A DNA stretch of 64,000 bases, taken from assembly GCF_030063135.1 (NCBI RefSeq), contig NZ_JASISO010000001.1:82977-146976 (forward strand), in the 5' to 3' direction. This document shows positions 43,601 to 52,812 of this stretch, in pieces. The notes beneath the pieces are model-generated. The model searched no databases, was not told where the DNA came from, and saw only the letters and a program-made list of their open reading frames with translations. The stretch's first letter is position 1. Every line of letters starts with the position of its first letter. This DNA is from Streptomyces sp. G-G2. GTDB taxonomy: Bacteria; Actinomycetota; Actinomycetes; Streptomycetales; Streptomycetaceae. Made by a program: the position numbers and the translations under genes.

Positions 43601-43644
43601 GCCGGATTCCTGGAATGCTCCCCGGAGCACTCCAGGAATCCGGC
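43601..43644 (+). terminator. thrC terminator
   Basis: Two 21-base arms (GCCGGATTCCTGGAATGCTC plus C, and its complement) pair with one mismatch around two bases. It separates thrC from thrB, which therefore has its own promoter in 43645-43894. That interval also holds a small dyad, CACCGCG/CGCGGTG at 43761-43781, and no gene. Confidence 0.85.
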
Positions 43645-43894
43645 AACTCGGCCCGTACGACCACAAAAGCGTGACGGAACACCGCGACACGCATCGTGCG
43701 CCTCCTGTGCGCCCTATGTCGGAGGAGAACCTTCCTTCGATACGCTGTACTTACATCCGCCACCGCGCATATGACGCGGTGCTGCCCCAAGGGCCTTCGG
43801 GTGTCGTACGTTCTCCAGTACATTCACAGCGAAGATTCCCAGCTCGCAGATTCACGGCAAAGATCTCGCACAGTCACAAGGAGTGTCATCGAGC

Positions 43895-44821
43895 GTGGCC
43901 GGTCCAGCATTCCGCGCCGCCGCCGTACGGGTGCGCGTTCCCGCCAGCAGTGCCAACCTCGGCCCGGGCTTCGACGCCTTCGGACTGGCCCTGGGTCTGT
44001 ACGACGACGTGGTCGTCCGCGTCGCCGACTCCGGCCTGAACGTCGACATCGCGGGTGAGGGCGCCGACAACCTGCCGCGCGACGAGAGCCACCTGCTCGT
44101 ACGCTCCATGCGCACCGCCTTCGACCTGCTGGGCGGCCAGCCGCGCGGCCTCGAGGTGGTCTGCGCCAACCGCATCCCGCACGGCCGCGGCCTCGGCTCC
44201 TCCTCCGCCGCCATCTGCGCCGGCATCGTCGCCGCCCGCGCCGTGACCATAGGCGGAGAGGCACGCCTCGACGACACCGCGCTGCTGGAACTGGCCACCG
44301 AGATCGAGGGCCACCCCGACAACGTCGCCGCCTGCCTGCTCGGCGGCTTCACCCTGGCCTGGATGGACGGCGGCAGCGCCAAGGCCATCCGGATGGAGCC
44401 CTCGGATTCCATCGTTCCGGTGGTCTTCGTCCCCTCCAGGCCGGTACTGACCGAAACCGCGCGCGGCCTCCTGCCGCGCCACGTCCCGCACGTGGACGCC
44501 GCCGCCAACGCGGGCCGCGCGGCCCTGCTCGTCGAAGCCCTGACCAGGCGTCCCGAGTTGCTGCTCCCCGCCACCGAGGACCGGCTCCACCAGGAGTACC
44601 GCTCCCCGGCGATGCCCGAGAGCGTGGCACTGGTCAACAGGCTGCGGGCGGACGGCATCCCCGCGGTCATCTCCGGCGCCGGACCCACGGTCCTCGCGCT
44701 GGTCGACAACGACGCGGCCGACAAGGTCGCGCAGCTCGCGGGCGAAGGGTGGGCGGCCAACCGGCTCGCCCTCGACGCGGCGGGCGCGAGCGTACTTCCG
44801 CTGGGCAGCCAGGGCGGCTAG
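43895..44821 (+). CDS. thrB: Homoserine kinase
   Basis: A 308-residue GHMP kinase that phosphorylates homoserine. Motifs: VPASSANLGPGFDAFGLAL, the ATP loop PHGRGLGSSSAAICAG, GHPDNVAACLLGG and the C-terminal ISGAGPTVLAL. I chose GTG 43895, which has AAGGAG (43878-43883) at good spacing; GTG 43883 in the same frame would overlap that site. Confidence 0.95.
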   Translation: MAGPAFRAAAVRVRVPASSANLGPGFDAFGLALGLYDDVVVRVADSGLNVDIAGEGADNLPRDESHLLVRSMRTAFDLLGGQPRGLEVVCANRIPHGRGLGSSSAAICAGIVAARAVTIGGEARLDDTALLELATEIEGHPDNVAACLLGGFTLAWMDGGSAKAIRMEPSDSIVPVVFVPSRPVLTETARGLLPRHVPHVDAAANAGRAALLVEALTRRPELLLPATEDRLHQEYRSPAMPESVALVNRLRADGIPAVISGAGPTVLALVDNDAADKVAQLAGEGWAANRLALDAAGASVLPLGSQGG

Positions 44822-45249
44822 ACGAAAGCCGCCAGGGGCGGGGCGGCCGGGCAGGCCGCCCCCGCGGACGGGCGCGATTGCCGGTGACTGAGAGGGGGAA
44901 TGTCTGTTGGATCCGGTAGTGTTAGTCTCAAGTGCGCATCCGAAGCCGCCATGGCTCGGTGCTCAGTGTCCCCATTCGGGACCACCTTTCCTCCGGGAGC
45001 CTCCCCAACTGCTTTGATCACTGCCAAGCAGTTTCGAGCACGCTCCGGAATCGGCGTGACATTCCCACGCTTCCAGCTCTGGGGCTTCTCGCCGGAACCC
45101 ATGCACGTTTCCCTCCGCCGCGGTATCTCTGCCGGCGGACCACCGCCCGGGCTGCGGTCCACGACCCATCAAGTCAAGGACCGCGATCGGACAGCACAAC
45201 CGGTCGCCGAGCCAGACAGGCCGACGTCCGCTCCAGGGAAGGACCCTTC
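44822..45249 (+). other. 428-base leader region of rho
   Basis: No conserved gene is visible between thrB and rho. A chance frame (44900-45253) ends in a GTGA overlap with the rho start, which could couple translation, but its composition is not convincing. TAGTGT/TAGTCT near 44917-44928 may be -10 elements. Long leaders are common for rho because it regulates its own transcription. Confidence 0.5.
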
Positions 45250-47436
45250 GTGAGCGACACCACCGATCTGATGGGCGCTGCCGACACCAGTGTCGACACC
45301 AGTGCCTCCGCCGCGGGCGCCGCACCCAAGCGTCGCCGCTCCGGCACCGGCCTCGAGGGCATGGTCCTGGCCGAGCTGCAGCAGGTCGCGTCGGGCCTCG
45401 GTATCAGGGGCACCGCGCGGATGCGCAAGAGCCAGCTGATCGAGGTCATCAAGGAGACGCAGGCCGGTGGCTCCGCCGCCAAGGCCAAGGCCTCCGCCCC
45501 CGCCGACGACGCCGAGGCCAAGCCGAAGCGTCGCGCCACCAGCAAGGCCCGCACGGGCGAGGCCGCCGCCGAGGCGCCCGCCGAGAAGCCCGCCGCGCAG
45601 GCCCAGATCGACATCCCCGGCCAGCCGGCCAGCGAGGACCAGCCCGTCGGCGAGCGTCGCCGCCGCCGCGCCACGGCCCCCTCCGGCAGCCCGGAGTCCG
45701 CGGCGCCCGCCGCGGCCGTGCAGGTCGAGCAGAAGCCCGACACCGCGACCGCGACCGCCACCGCGCAGCCCGACGTCAAGGCCGAGGCCGCGACCGCCGT
45801 TTCCGGTCAGGAGGCCACCGAGGGCCGCACCCGCCGGGACCGCCGTGACCGCGGCGAGCGCGGCGAGCGCGGCGAGCGGGGCGACCGTACGGAGCGCCAG
45901 CGCGACCGCCGTGACCGCGGCAAGGGCGACGACCAGGGCCAGAACCAGGGCCAGGGTCAGGGCGGCCAGGGTCAGGCCCAGAGCCAGGGCCAGGGTCAGC
46001 AGCAGGGCGGCCAGGGCCAGCAGCAGGGCGGCGCCGAGCGCGCCGACCGCGGCGACCGCGGCGACCGCCAGGACCGTCAGGGCCGCCAGGGCAACCGGGG
46101 TCAGGGCCAGGGCGGCCAGCAGCAGGGCGGCCAGGGTCAGGGCCAGAGCCAGGGCCGTCAGGACCGTCAGGACAACGGCCCGCAGGACGACTTCGACGAG
46201 GACGGCCGCCGCGGCCGCCGCGGCCGCTACCGCGACCGCCGGGGCCGTCGTGGGCGCGACGAGTTCACCCCGAACGAGCCGCAGGTCGCCGACGACGACG
46301 TACTGATTCCCGTCGCGGGCATCCTCGACATCCTCGACAACTACGCGTTCATCCGGACCTCGGGCTACCTGCCCGGCCCGAACGACGTGTACGTCTCCCT
46401 CGCCCAGGTCCGCAAGGCCGGTCTGCGCAAGGGTGACCACGTCACCGGCGCCGTGCGCCAGCCCAAGGACGGCGAGCGCCGCGAGAAGTTCAACGCGCTC
46501 GTGCGCCTGGACTCGTCCAACGGCATGGGGCCCGAATCGGGCCGCGGCCGCCCCGAGTTCCAGAAGCTGACCCCGCTGTACCCCCAGGACCGGCTCCGTC
46601 TGGAGACCGACCCGGGTGTGCTGACGACCCGCATCATCGACCTCGTCGCGCCGATCGGCAAGGGCCAGCGCGGTCTGATCGTGGCCCCGCCGAAGACCGG
46701 CAAGACCATGATCATGCAGGCCATCGCCAACGCGATCACGGTCAACAACCCCGAGTGCCACCTGATGGTCGTCCTGGTCGACGAGCGTCCGGAAGAGGTC
46801 ACCGACATGCAGCGGTCGGTGAAGGGCGAGGTCATCTCCTCGACCTTCGACCGTCCGGCCGAGGACCACACCACCGTCGCCGAGCTGGCCATCGAGCGCG
46901 CCAAGCGTCTCGTCGAGCTGGGTCACGACGTGGTCGTCCTGCTGGACTCGATCACCCGTCTGGGACGCGCGTACAACCTCGCGGCCCCGGCCTCCGGCCG
47001 CATCCTGTCCGGTGGTGTCGACTCGACCGCGCTCTACCCGCCGAAGCGCTTCTTCGGTGCCGCGCGCAACATCGAGGACGGCGGCTCGCTGACCATCCTG
47101 GCCACCGCGCTGGTCGACACCGGCTCGCGCATGGACGAGGTGATCTTCGAGGAGTTCAAGGGCACCGGCAACATGGAGCTGAAGCTCGACCGCAAGCTCG
47201 CGGACAAGCGGATCTTCCCCGCCGTCGACGTCGACCCCTCGGGCACCCGCAAGGAGGAGATCCTCCTCAACAGCGAGGAACTCGCGATCGTCTGGAAGCT
47301 GCGCCGAGTGCTGCACGCGCTCGACTCGCAGCAGGCGATCGAGCTGCTGCTCGACAAGATGAAGCAGACCAAGTCGAACGCCGAGTTCCTGATGCAGATC
47401 GCGAAGACTACCCCGTCGGGCAAGAACGACGACTGA
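45250..47436 (+). CDS. rho: Transcription termination factor Rho with long Q/G/R-rich insert
   Basis: A 728-residue RNA helicase that terminates transcription. Residues about 35-70 are the Rho N-terminal helical domain ([20 protein letters not shown]). Residues about 71-345 are disordered: first Ala/Lys/Glu-rich, then [11 protein letters not shown] and Gln/Gly repeats ([15 protein letters not shown]) and Arg/Gly/Asp stretches. The RNA-binding cold-shock domain begins near 347 ([20 protein letters not shown]). The ATPase core has the P-loop [15 protein letters not shown] near 475, the Q-loop VDERPEEV and the R-loop block [23 protein letters not shown] start at 45250. Confidence 0.97.
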   Translation: MSDTTDLMGAADTSVDTSASAAGAAPKRRRSGTGLEGMVLAELQQVASGLGIRGTARMRKSQLIEVIKETQAGGSAAKAKASAPADDAEAKPKRRATSKARTGEAAAEAPAEKPAAQAQIDIPGQPASEDQPVGERRRRRATAPSGSPESAAPAAAVQVEQKPDTATATATAQPDVKAEAATAVSGQEATEGRTRRDRRDRGERGERGERGDRTERQRDRRDRGKGDDQGQNQGQGQGGQGQAQSQGQGQQQGGQGQQQGGAERADRGDRGDRQDRQGRQGNRGQGQGGQQQGGQGQGQSQGRQDRQDNGPQDDFDEDGRRGRRGRYRDRRGRRGRDEFTPNEPQVADDDVLIPVAGILDILDNYAFIRTSGYLPGPNDVYVSLAQVRKAGLRKGDHVTGAVRQPKDGERREKFNALVRLDSSNGMGPESGRGRPEFQKLTPLYPQDRLRLETDPGVLTTRIIDLVAPIGKGQRGLIVAPPKTGKTMIMQAIANAITVNNPECHLMVVLVDERPEEVTDMQRSVKGEVISSTFDRPAEDHTTVAELAIERAKRLVELGHDVVVLLDSITRLGRAYNLAAPASGRILSGGVDSTALYPPKRFFGAARNIEDGGSLTILATALVDTGSRMDEVIFEEFKGTGNMELKLDRKLADKRIFPAVDVDPSGTRKEEILLNSEELAIVWKLRRVLHALDSQQAIELLLDKMKQTKSNAEFLMQIAKTTPSGKNDD

Positions 47437-47466
47437 TCTCCGCGCCGCGCACCAGCGACGACGCCC

Positions 47467-47494
47467 CGCCCCCGCCGGTCCTCCGGCGGGGGCG
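47467..47494 (+). terminator. rho terminator
   Basis: CGCCCCCGCCGG and its complement flank a TCCT loop 30 bases after the rho stop. Perfect 12-bp stem. Confidence 0.85.
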
Positions 47495-47597
47495 GCGGCG
47501 TTCCGCGGGTGCGACGTTCGCCACAGCCGGAGCGGTGCGCACCCGCACGGGCCTGGGCGGGGAACGCCGGGTAGCCCTTCCGTCACCCGCTGTCCAT

Positions 47598-47622
47598 TGA
47601 CGTACGTCCTCCGTACGTTCAT
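47598..47622. promoter_or_regulatory. Promoter/operator candidate for the LCP gene
   Basis: TTGACG (47598-47603) overlaps a dyad, ACGTACG-TCCTC-CGTACGT (47600-47618), followed by ATCACT as a possible -10. The gene starts at 47743. The rest of 47437-47742 holds only the rho terminator. Confidence 0.4.
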
Positions 47623-47742
47623 CACTGAATGGTCACGTTGGCATGGAACCCTGGGATCCGCCCCGCCGTCTGACACTGAAGACAACGGGGATCAGGGGAG
47701 GCGTCCGGACCGGGCCGCCGGTACACCGGGACTGAGGAGAGC

Positions 47743-48849
47743 ATGAGTCAGGACAGCAGGGCCAGCCGCAGGCGTGCCGCGAGGCCCAGCCGCCGCAAAC
47801 CGCCGAGCGGCGGCCGTAAAGCCCTGCGCGTCACCGCGTGGACCGCGGCCGGCGTGCTGGTGCTGGGCGGAGCCGGACTGGGCTACTTCTACGTCAAGTA
47901 CAACAGCAACCTGAAGAGCGTGGACATCGACGCCGCGCTCGGCAAGGACCGCCCGCAGAACGTGGACAACGGCTCGATGGACATCCTCGTCCTCGGCTCC
48001 GACTCGCGCCGCGGCGGCGACAACGCCCAGTACGGCGCCGACGACGGCGGCTCGGCACGCTCCGACACCGCGATGGTCGTCCACCTGTACGACGGCCACA
48101 AGCAGGCCAGTATCGTCTCGATCCCGCGCGACACCATGATCAACCGGCCGGCCTGCACGACGAGCGGCGGGAAGACCTCGAAGGCCACCTTCGAGCAGTT
48201 CAACGAGGCCTACACCGTCGGTGGGGCCGCCTGCGCGGTCACGACCGTCGAGAAGATGTCGGGGATCCGGATGGACCACTACATCGAGGTCGACTTCACC
48301 GGCTTCAAGAAGATCGTCGACAGTCTGGGCGGCGTCCCGCTGACCACCACCAAGCCGATCAAGGACGACAAAGGCAGCCACCTCGACCTCCCGGCCGGCT
48401 CCCACAAGCTCAACGGCGAACAGGCCCTCGGCCTCGTCCGTACCCGCAAGAGCGTCGGCGTCGGCAGCGACCTCGGCCGAATACAGCTCCAGCAGGCCTT
48501 CATCAAGGCGCTGATCAAGCAGGTCAAGAGCATCGGGGTGTTCGACAACCCCAAGCGGCTCCTGTCCGTCGCGGACACCGCCACCAAGGCGATCACCACC
48601 GACAAGGGCCTCGGCGACGTGAAGTCCCTCATGGGTTTCGCCTCGGGCCTCCAGGGCCTCGGGGCCGAGAACATGCACATGATCACCCTGCCGGTGATGG
48701 ACTACCCCAAGGACAAGGACCGCGTCGTACCGCTGGAGCAGGAGTCCAAGCTCGTCTGGGACGCCCTGCGCGGAGACCAGCCGATACCCGCCGAGGCCCT
48801 GCAGAACTCCGCCAATGACCGGAGCGGCGCGGGTTCGATCGTCCAGTAG
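47743..48849 (+). CDS. LytR-CpsA-Psr (LCP) family cell-wall glycopolymer transferase
   Basis: A 368-residue membrane-anchored enzyme that attaches glycopolymers such as teichoic acids to peptidoglycan. A basic N-terminal tail and one membrane helix (about 28-50) precede the LCP domain: MDILVLGSDSRRG, SDTAMVVHL, ASIVSIPRDTMI, EVDFTGFKKIVDSLGGV and the Arg-rich GLVRTRKSVGVGSDLGRIQL. ATG 47743 follows GGAGAGC. Confidence 0.93.
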   Translation: MSQDSRASRRRAARPSRRKPPSGGRKALRVTAWTAAGVLVLGGAGLGYFYVKYNSNLKSVDIDAALGKDRPQNVDNGSMDILVLGSDSRRGGDNAQYGADDGGSARSDTAMVVHLYDGHKQASIVSIPRDTMINRPACTTSGGKTSKATFEQFNEAYTVGGAACAVTTVEKMSGIRMDHYIEVDFTGFKKIVDSLGGVPLTTTKPIKDDKGSHLDLPAGSHKLNGEQALGLVRTRKSVGVGSDLGRIQLQQAFIKALIKQVKSIGVFDNPKRLLSVADTATKAITTDKGLGDVKSLMGFASGLQGLGAENMHMITLPVMDYPKDKDRVVPLEQESKLVWDALRGDQPIPAEALQNSANDRSGAGSIVQ

Positions 48850-48893
48850 GAATACCCGGAGCCCCCTCCCCGTTATGTGAGGCGTCCTGAATT

Positions 48894-48921
48894 TTGACAG
48901 GCGGTCCGGTCCTGGCAGACT
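48894..48921 (+). promoter_or_regulatory. rpmE: rpmE promoter
   Basis: TTGACA (48894-48899) and CAGACT (48916-48921) are 16 bases apart, close to the housekeeping consensus, about 75 bases before the gene. Confidence 0.55.
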
Positions 48922-48996
48922 GGTCCGTCGGCCCCGGTTCACGCAGCGCGCAATTCGGCCCCTGCGACCCGGTGCCCTCCCGATCTAGGAGACACC

Positions 48997-49215
48997 TTGA
49001 AGAGCGACATCCACCCCCAGTACGTCGAGACCCAGGTCAGCTGCACCTGTGGCGCGTCGTTCACCACCCGTAGCACCCTGACCGAGGGCGCCATCCGCGC
49101 CGAGGTCTGCTCCGAGTGCCACCCGTTCTACACGGGCAAGCAGAAGATCCTCGACACCGGTGGCCGCGTGGCCCGCTTCGAGGCCCGCTTCGGCAAGGCT
49201 GCCGGCTCGAAGTAG
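48997..49215 (+). CDS. rpmE: 50S ribosomal protein L31 (zinc-binding form)
   Basis: A 72-residue ribosomal protein. Cys residues in VSCTCG and [11 protein letters not shown] make the zinc-binding (C+) type rather than the zinc-independent one. TTG is the start at 48997, nine bases after AGGAGA; no ATG or GTG fits. Confidence 0.97.
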   Translation: MKSDIHPQYVETQVSCTCGASFTTRSTLTEGAIRAEVCSECHPFYTGKQKILDTGGRVARFEARFGKAAGSK

Positions 49216-49224
49216 CGAGCCCAC

Positions 49225-49278
49225 GGCGCCGGTCAGCGGCCGCCCCCCAGTCCACTCGGGGGCGGCCGGACCGGCGCC
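49225..49278 (+). terminator. rpmE terminator
   Basis: GGCGCCGGT and GGCCGCCCCC arms pair with GGGGGCGGCC and ACCGGCGCC around a short loop, followed by TTTGT. Strong intrinsic-type hairpin. Confidence 0.85.
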
Positions 49279-49356
49279 TTTGTCGTCCTGGCCCCCTCGT
49301 GGGCGCCGTACAGCCCTCCCGCAGCCCGTTCGTACTTTTCACCCCAGGAGCCCCCG

Positions 49357-50436
49357 ATGTTCGAGGCGGTCGAGGACCTGATCGGCGAGCACGCCGATCT
49401 TGAGAAGAAGCTCGCCGACCCGTCGGTCCACTCCGATCAGGCCAACGCGCGCAAGCTCAACAAGCGCTACGCGGAGCTGACGCCGATCGTGGCCACGTTC
49501 CGGGCGTGGAAGCAGACGGGCGAGGACATCGAGACGGCCAAGGAGTACGCCGCCATCGACCCCGACTTCGCCGCGGAGGCCAAGGAACTGAGCGCCCAGC
49601 GCGTCGAGCTGACCGAAAAGCTCCGCCTGCTGCTCGTTCCGCGCGACCCCAGCGACGACAAGGACGTGCTCCTGGAGGTCAAGGCGGGCGCGGGCGGCGA
49701 CGAGTCCGCCCTGTTCGCCGGTGACCTGCTGCGCATGTACCTGCGCTACGCCGAGCGCGTCGGCTGGAAGACCGAGATCATCGACGCCACCGAGTCCGAG
49801 CTGGGCGGCTACAAGGACGTCCAGGTCTCCGTGCGCACCAAGGGCGGCAACGGCGCCACGGAGCCCGGCCAGGGCGTCTGGGCGCGGCTGAAGTACGAGG
49901 GCGGAGTGCACCGCGTACAGCGCGTGCCCGCCACCGAGTCGCAGGGCCGCATCCACACCTCCGCCGCCGGCGTGCTCGTCACCCCGGAGGCCGAGGAGGT
50001 CGAGGTCGAGGTCAACATGAACGACCTCCGCATCGACGTGTACCGCTCCTCGGGCCCCGGCGGCCAGTCCGTCAACACCACCGACTCCGCCGTGCGCATC
50101 ACGCACGTGCCGACCGGTGTGGTCGCCTCCTGCCAGAACGAGAAGAGCCAGCTCCAGAACAAGGAGCAGGCCATGCGCATCCTGCGCTCGCGGCTCCTCG
50201 CCGCCGCCCAGGAGGCCGCCGAGCAGGAGGCCTCCGACGTGCGCCGCAGCCAGGTGCGCACCGTCGACCGGTCCGAGAAGATCCGTACGTACAACTTCCC
50301 GGAAAACCGGATCTCCGACCACCGGACCGGGTTCAAGGCGTACAACTTGGACCAGGTGCTCGACGGCGACCTCGATTCGGTCATCCAGGCCTGCGTCGAC
50401 ACCGACTCCGCCGCCAAGCTCGCGGCCGCGCAGTAA
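49357..50436 (+). CDS. prfA: Peptide chain release factor 1
   Basis: A 359-residue release factor that reads UAA and UAG stops. The codon-recognition tripeptide is in [13 protein letters not shown] (PAT, RF1 type), and the GGQ motif that triggers peptide release is in [18 protein letters not shown] 49357. The gene for its methylase follows 62 bases downstream. Confidence 0.97.
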   Translation: MFEAVEDLIGEHADLEKKLADPSVHSDQANARKLNKRYAELTPIVATFRAWKQTGEDIETAKEYAAIDPDFAAEAKELSAQRVELTEKLRLLLVPRDPSDDKDVLLEVKAGAGGDESALFAGDLLRMYLRYAERVGWKTEIIDATESELGGYKDVQVSVRTKGGNGATEPGQGVWARLKYEGGVHRVQRVPATESQGRIHTSAAGVLVTPEAEEVEVEVNMNDLRIDVYRSSGPGGQSVNTTDSAVRITHVPTGVVASCQNEKSQLQNKEQAMRILRSRLLAAAQEAAEQEASDVRRSQVRTVDRSEKIRTYNFPENRISDHRTGFKAYNLDQVLDGDLDSVIQACVDTDSAAKLAAAQ

Positions 50437-50498
50437 ACCTGCCGCGCAGCAACCCTTCCGTCCGTCCCGCCCGTACGACAGCAGCCCGGAGGACCAGC

Positions 50499-51380
50499 GT
50501 GCAGCCACAATCTGGGGGGCGACCCCCAGGCCCTCGCAGTTTGCTGCTTGCCGAGGTGGCCCAGGCCACTCAGCGGCTGGCCGCCGCAGGCGTACCCTCT
50601 CCGCGCTTCGACGCGGAGGAACTCGCGGCCTTCGTGCACGGCGTCAAGCGCGGGGAGCTGCACCTGGTCAAGGACGTCGACTTCGACGCCCGCTACTGGG
50701 AGACCATCGCCCGCCGCGAGGCCCGCGAACCCCTCCAGCACATCACCGGACGCGCCTTCTTCCGCTACCTGGAGCTCCAGGTGGGACCGGGCGTCTTCGT
50801 ACCGCGCCCGGAGACCGAGTCCGTCGTGGACTGGGCCATACAGGCCGTTCGGGCGATGGACGTGGTCGAGCCGCTGATCGTGGACCTCTGCACCGGCTCG
50901 GGCGCCATCGCGCTCGCCATGGCGCAGGAGGTGCCGCGCTCGCGCGTGCACGCGGTGGAGCTGTCCGAGGACGCCCTGCGGTGGACCCGCAAGAACGCCG
51001 ACGGGTCCCGGGTCTCCGTCCACCAGGGCGACGCGCTCAGCGCGCTGCCGGAGCTGGACGGCCAGGTCGACCTGGTGATCTCCAATCCGCCGTACATCCC
51101 GCTCACCGAGTGGGAGTACGTCGCCCCCGAGGCCCGCGACCACGATCCGGAGATGGCGCTCTTCTCCGGCGAGGACGGCCTCGACACCATCCGCGGCATC
51201 GAACGCACCGCCCACCGGCTGCTGCGGCCCGGCGGGATCGTCGTCATCGAGCACGCCGACACCCAGGGCGGCCAGGTCCCGTGGATCTTCGCCGAGGAGC
51301 GGGGCTGGGCCGACGCCGCCGACCACCCCGACCTGAACAACCGCCCGCGCTTCGCGACCGCCCGCAAGGCCATGCCGTGA
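50499..51380 (+). CDS. prmC: Release factor glutamine methyltransferase
   Basis: A 293-residue SAM-dependent enzyme (PrmC/HemK) that methylates the Gln of the GGQ motif of release factors. SAM motif [15 protein letters not shown] and active-site [13 protein letters not shown] are present. GTG 50499. Placed directly after its substrate gene prfA. Confidence 0.95.
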   Translation: MQPQSGGRPPGPRSLLLAEVAQATQRLAAAGVPSPRFDAEELAAFVHGVKRGELHLVKDVDFDARYWETIARREAREPLQHITGRAFFRYLELQVGPGVFVPRPETESVVDWAIQAVRAMDVVEPLIVDLCTGSGAIALAMAQEVPRSRVHAVELSEDALRWTRKNADGSRVSVHQGDALSALPELDGQVDLVISNPPYIPLTEWEYVAPEARDHDPEMALFSGEDGLDTIRGIERTAHRLLRPGGIVVIEHADTQGGQVPWIFAEERGWADAADHPDLNNRPRFATARKAMP

Positions 51381-51441
51381 TGAGCGCGACGCGCCCTGTG
51401 CACACCCCTGCCACGATCACCCCGCACGAGGAGGCCCCCTG

Positions 51442-52089
51442 ATGGCCCGGCGATACGACTGCAACGACGCGACGGACCGTAAGACGGGCCTGCGTGAAGC
51501 CGCATCCGCCGTGCGCCGCGGAGAGCTCGTCGTGCTGCCCACGGACACGCTGTACGGCATCGGCGCGGACGCCTTCAGCGCGGAGGCCGTCGGCGACCTG
51601 CTGGCCGCCAAGGGCCGGGGCCGCAACATGCCCACCCCCGTGCTCATCGGCTCCCCGAACACCCTGCACGGCCTGGTCACGGACTTCACCGAGCAGGCCT
51701 GGGAGCTGGTCGACGCCTTCTGGCCCGGCGCCCTGACCCTGGTCGCCAAGCACCAGCCGTCGCTGGCCTGGGACCTCGGTGAGACCCGCGGCACGGTGGC
51801 CGTCCGCATGCCCCTGCACCCCGTCGCGATCGAGCTGCTGACCGAGGTCGGCCCGATGGCCGTCTCCTCGGCGAACCTGACCGGGCACCCGGCGCCGGAG
51901 GACTGCGACGCCGCCCGCGAGATGCTCGGCGACTCCGTGTCCGTGTACCTGGACGGCGGCCCCACCCCGGGCATCCAGCCGTCCTCGATCGTCGACGTCA
52001 CCGGGAAGGTTCCCGTCCTGCTGCGCGAGGGGGCACTGACCGCGGACCAGCTGCGCGAGGTCGTACCCGACCTCGAGGTGGCTCCGTGA
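51442..52089 (+). CDS. tsaC: L-threonylcarbamoyladenylate synthase (Sua5/YrdC)
   Basis: A 215-residue enzyme for the first step of tRNA t6A37 formation. Landmarks: VLPTDTLYGIGADAFS, KGRGRNMPTPVLIGS, WPGALTLVAK and MAVSSANLTGHP. Near 210 residues it is the YrdC-type length. ATG 51442 follows GAGGAGGCCCCCTG. The stop overlaps the next gene start (GTGA). Confidence 0.95.
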   Translation: MARRYDCNDATDRKTGLREAASAVRRGELVVLPTDTLYGIGADAFSAEAVGDLLAAKGRGRNMPTPVLIGSPNTLHGLVTDFTEQAWELVDAFWPGALTLVAKHQPSLAWDLGETRGTVAVRMPLHPVAIELLTEVGPMAVSSANLTGHPAPEDCDAAREMLGDSVSVYLDGGPTPGIQPSSIVDVTGKVPVLLREGALTADQLREVVPDLEVAP

Positions 52090-52724
52090 GCCCTCAGGGG
52101 CGTGGCATAGCAACGGCCGGGGGGGACGCCTTCCGCATACTCCACGTCAGCACCGGCAACGTCTGCCGCTCGCCCATCACCGAGCGGCTGACCCGCCACG
52201 CCCTGACCCACCGCCTCGGCGGGACGCCCGCGGGCGGCCTGATCGTCGAGAGCGCGGGCACCTGGGGGCACGAGGGCGCGCCCATGGAGGCCAACGCGGC
52301 GGCCGTCCTCGCGGACTTCGGCGCGGACGCGAGCGGGTTCATCGGGCGCGAGCTGCTGGACGAGCACGTGATACGCGCCGACCTGGTGCTCACCGCGACC
52401 CGCGACCACCGGGCGCAGGTCATCTCCATGGGGCACTCGGCCGGGCTGCGGACCTTCACCCTGAAGGAGTTCACCCGGCTGGTGCGGGCCATAGACCCCG
52501 CGACGCTGCCGCCGCTCGACGACGGCATGGCGGAGCGGGCGCGCGCGCTGGTGCGGGCCGCCGCGGCCCTGCGCGGCTGGCTGCTGGCCCCGTCGCCCGA
52601 CGCGGACGAGGTGTACGACCCGTACGGCGCCCCGATCACCTTCTTCCGCTCCATCGGCGACGAGATCCAGCAGGCGCTGGACCCGGTCGTCGCGGCCCTG
52701 ACGGGCGTCGACGGCCGACGCTGA
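52086..52724 (+). CDS. Low-molecular-weight phosphatase-like protein lacking the nucleophile Cys
   Basis: A 212-residue protein of the LMW protein tyrosine phosphatase family. The P-loop reads HVSTGNVCRSP; in active enzymes it is C-x-G-N-x-C-R-S, so the nucleophilic first Cys is Ser22 here while the second Cys (27) and Arg28 remain. The general-acid motif DPYGAP is kept. It may bind phosphotyrosine-like ligands or act without the usual thiol. I recall the same STGN in other Streptomyces, so a sequencing error is unlikely. GTG overlaps the tsaC stop. Confidence 0.85.
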   Translation: MSPQGRGIATAGGDAFRILHVSTGNVCRSPITERLTRHALTHRLGGTPAGGLIVESAGTWGHEGAPMEANAAAVLADFGADASGFIGRELLDEHVIRADLVLTATRDHRAQVISMGHSAGLRTFTLKEFTRLVRAIDPATLPPLDDGMAERARALVRAAAALRGWLLAPSPDADEVYDPYGAPITFFRSIGDEIQQALDPVVAALTGVDGRR

Positions 52725-52812
52725 GCGGCGCCCGAGCGGCCCGCGGGGCGGGATCCGCGGCGCGGGCCTACAGTGGCGGTATCCGGTCCATCCACCGCGT
52801 CGGAGCCGCGCC

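Noticed and set aside
43741..43882. Small coding gene between thrC and thrB
   Set aside because: The frames here have no conserved look and no ribosome site. The interval is better read as terminator plus thrB promoter.
44822..45249. Riboswitch or T-box upstream of rho
   Set aside because: I could not identify any conserved core or antiterminator pair.
45840..46260. Possible CRISPR-like or satellite repeat inside rho
   Set aside because: The repeats are short codon-level Gln/Gly and Arg/Gly runs in frame with rho, not regular repeat-spacer units.
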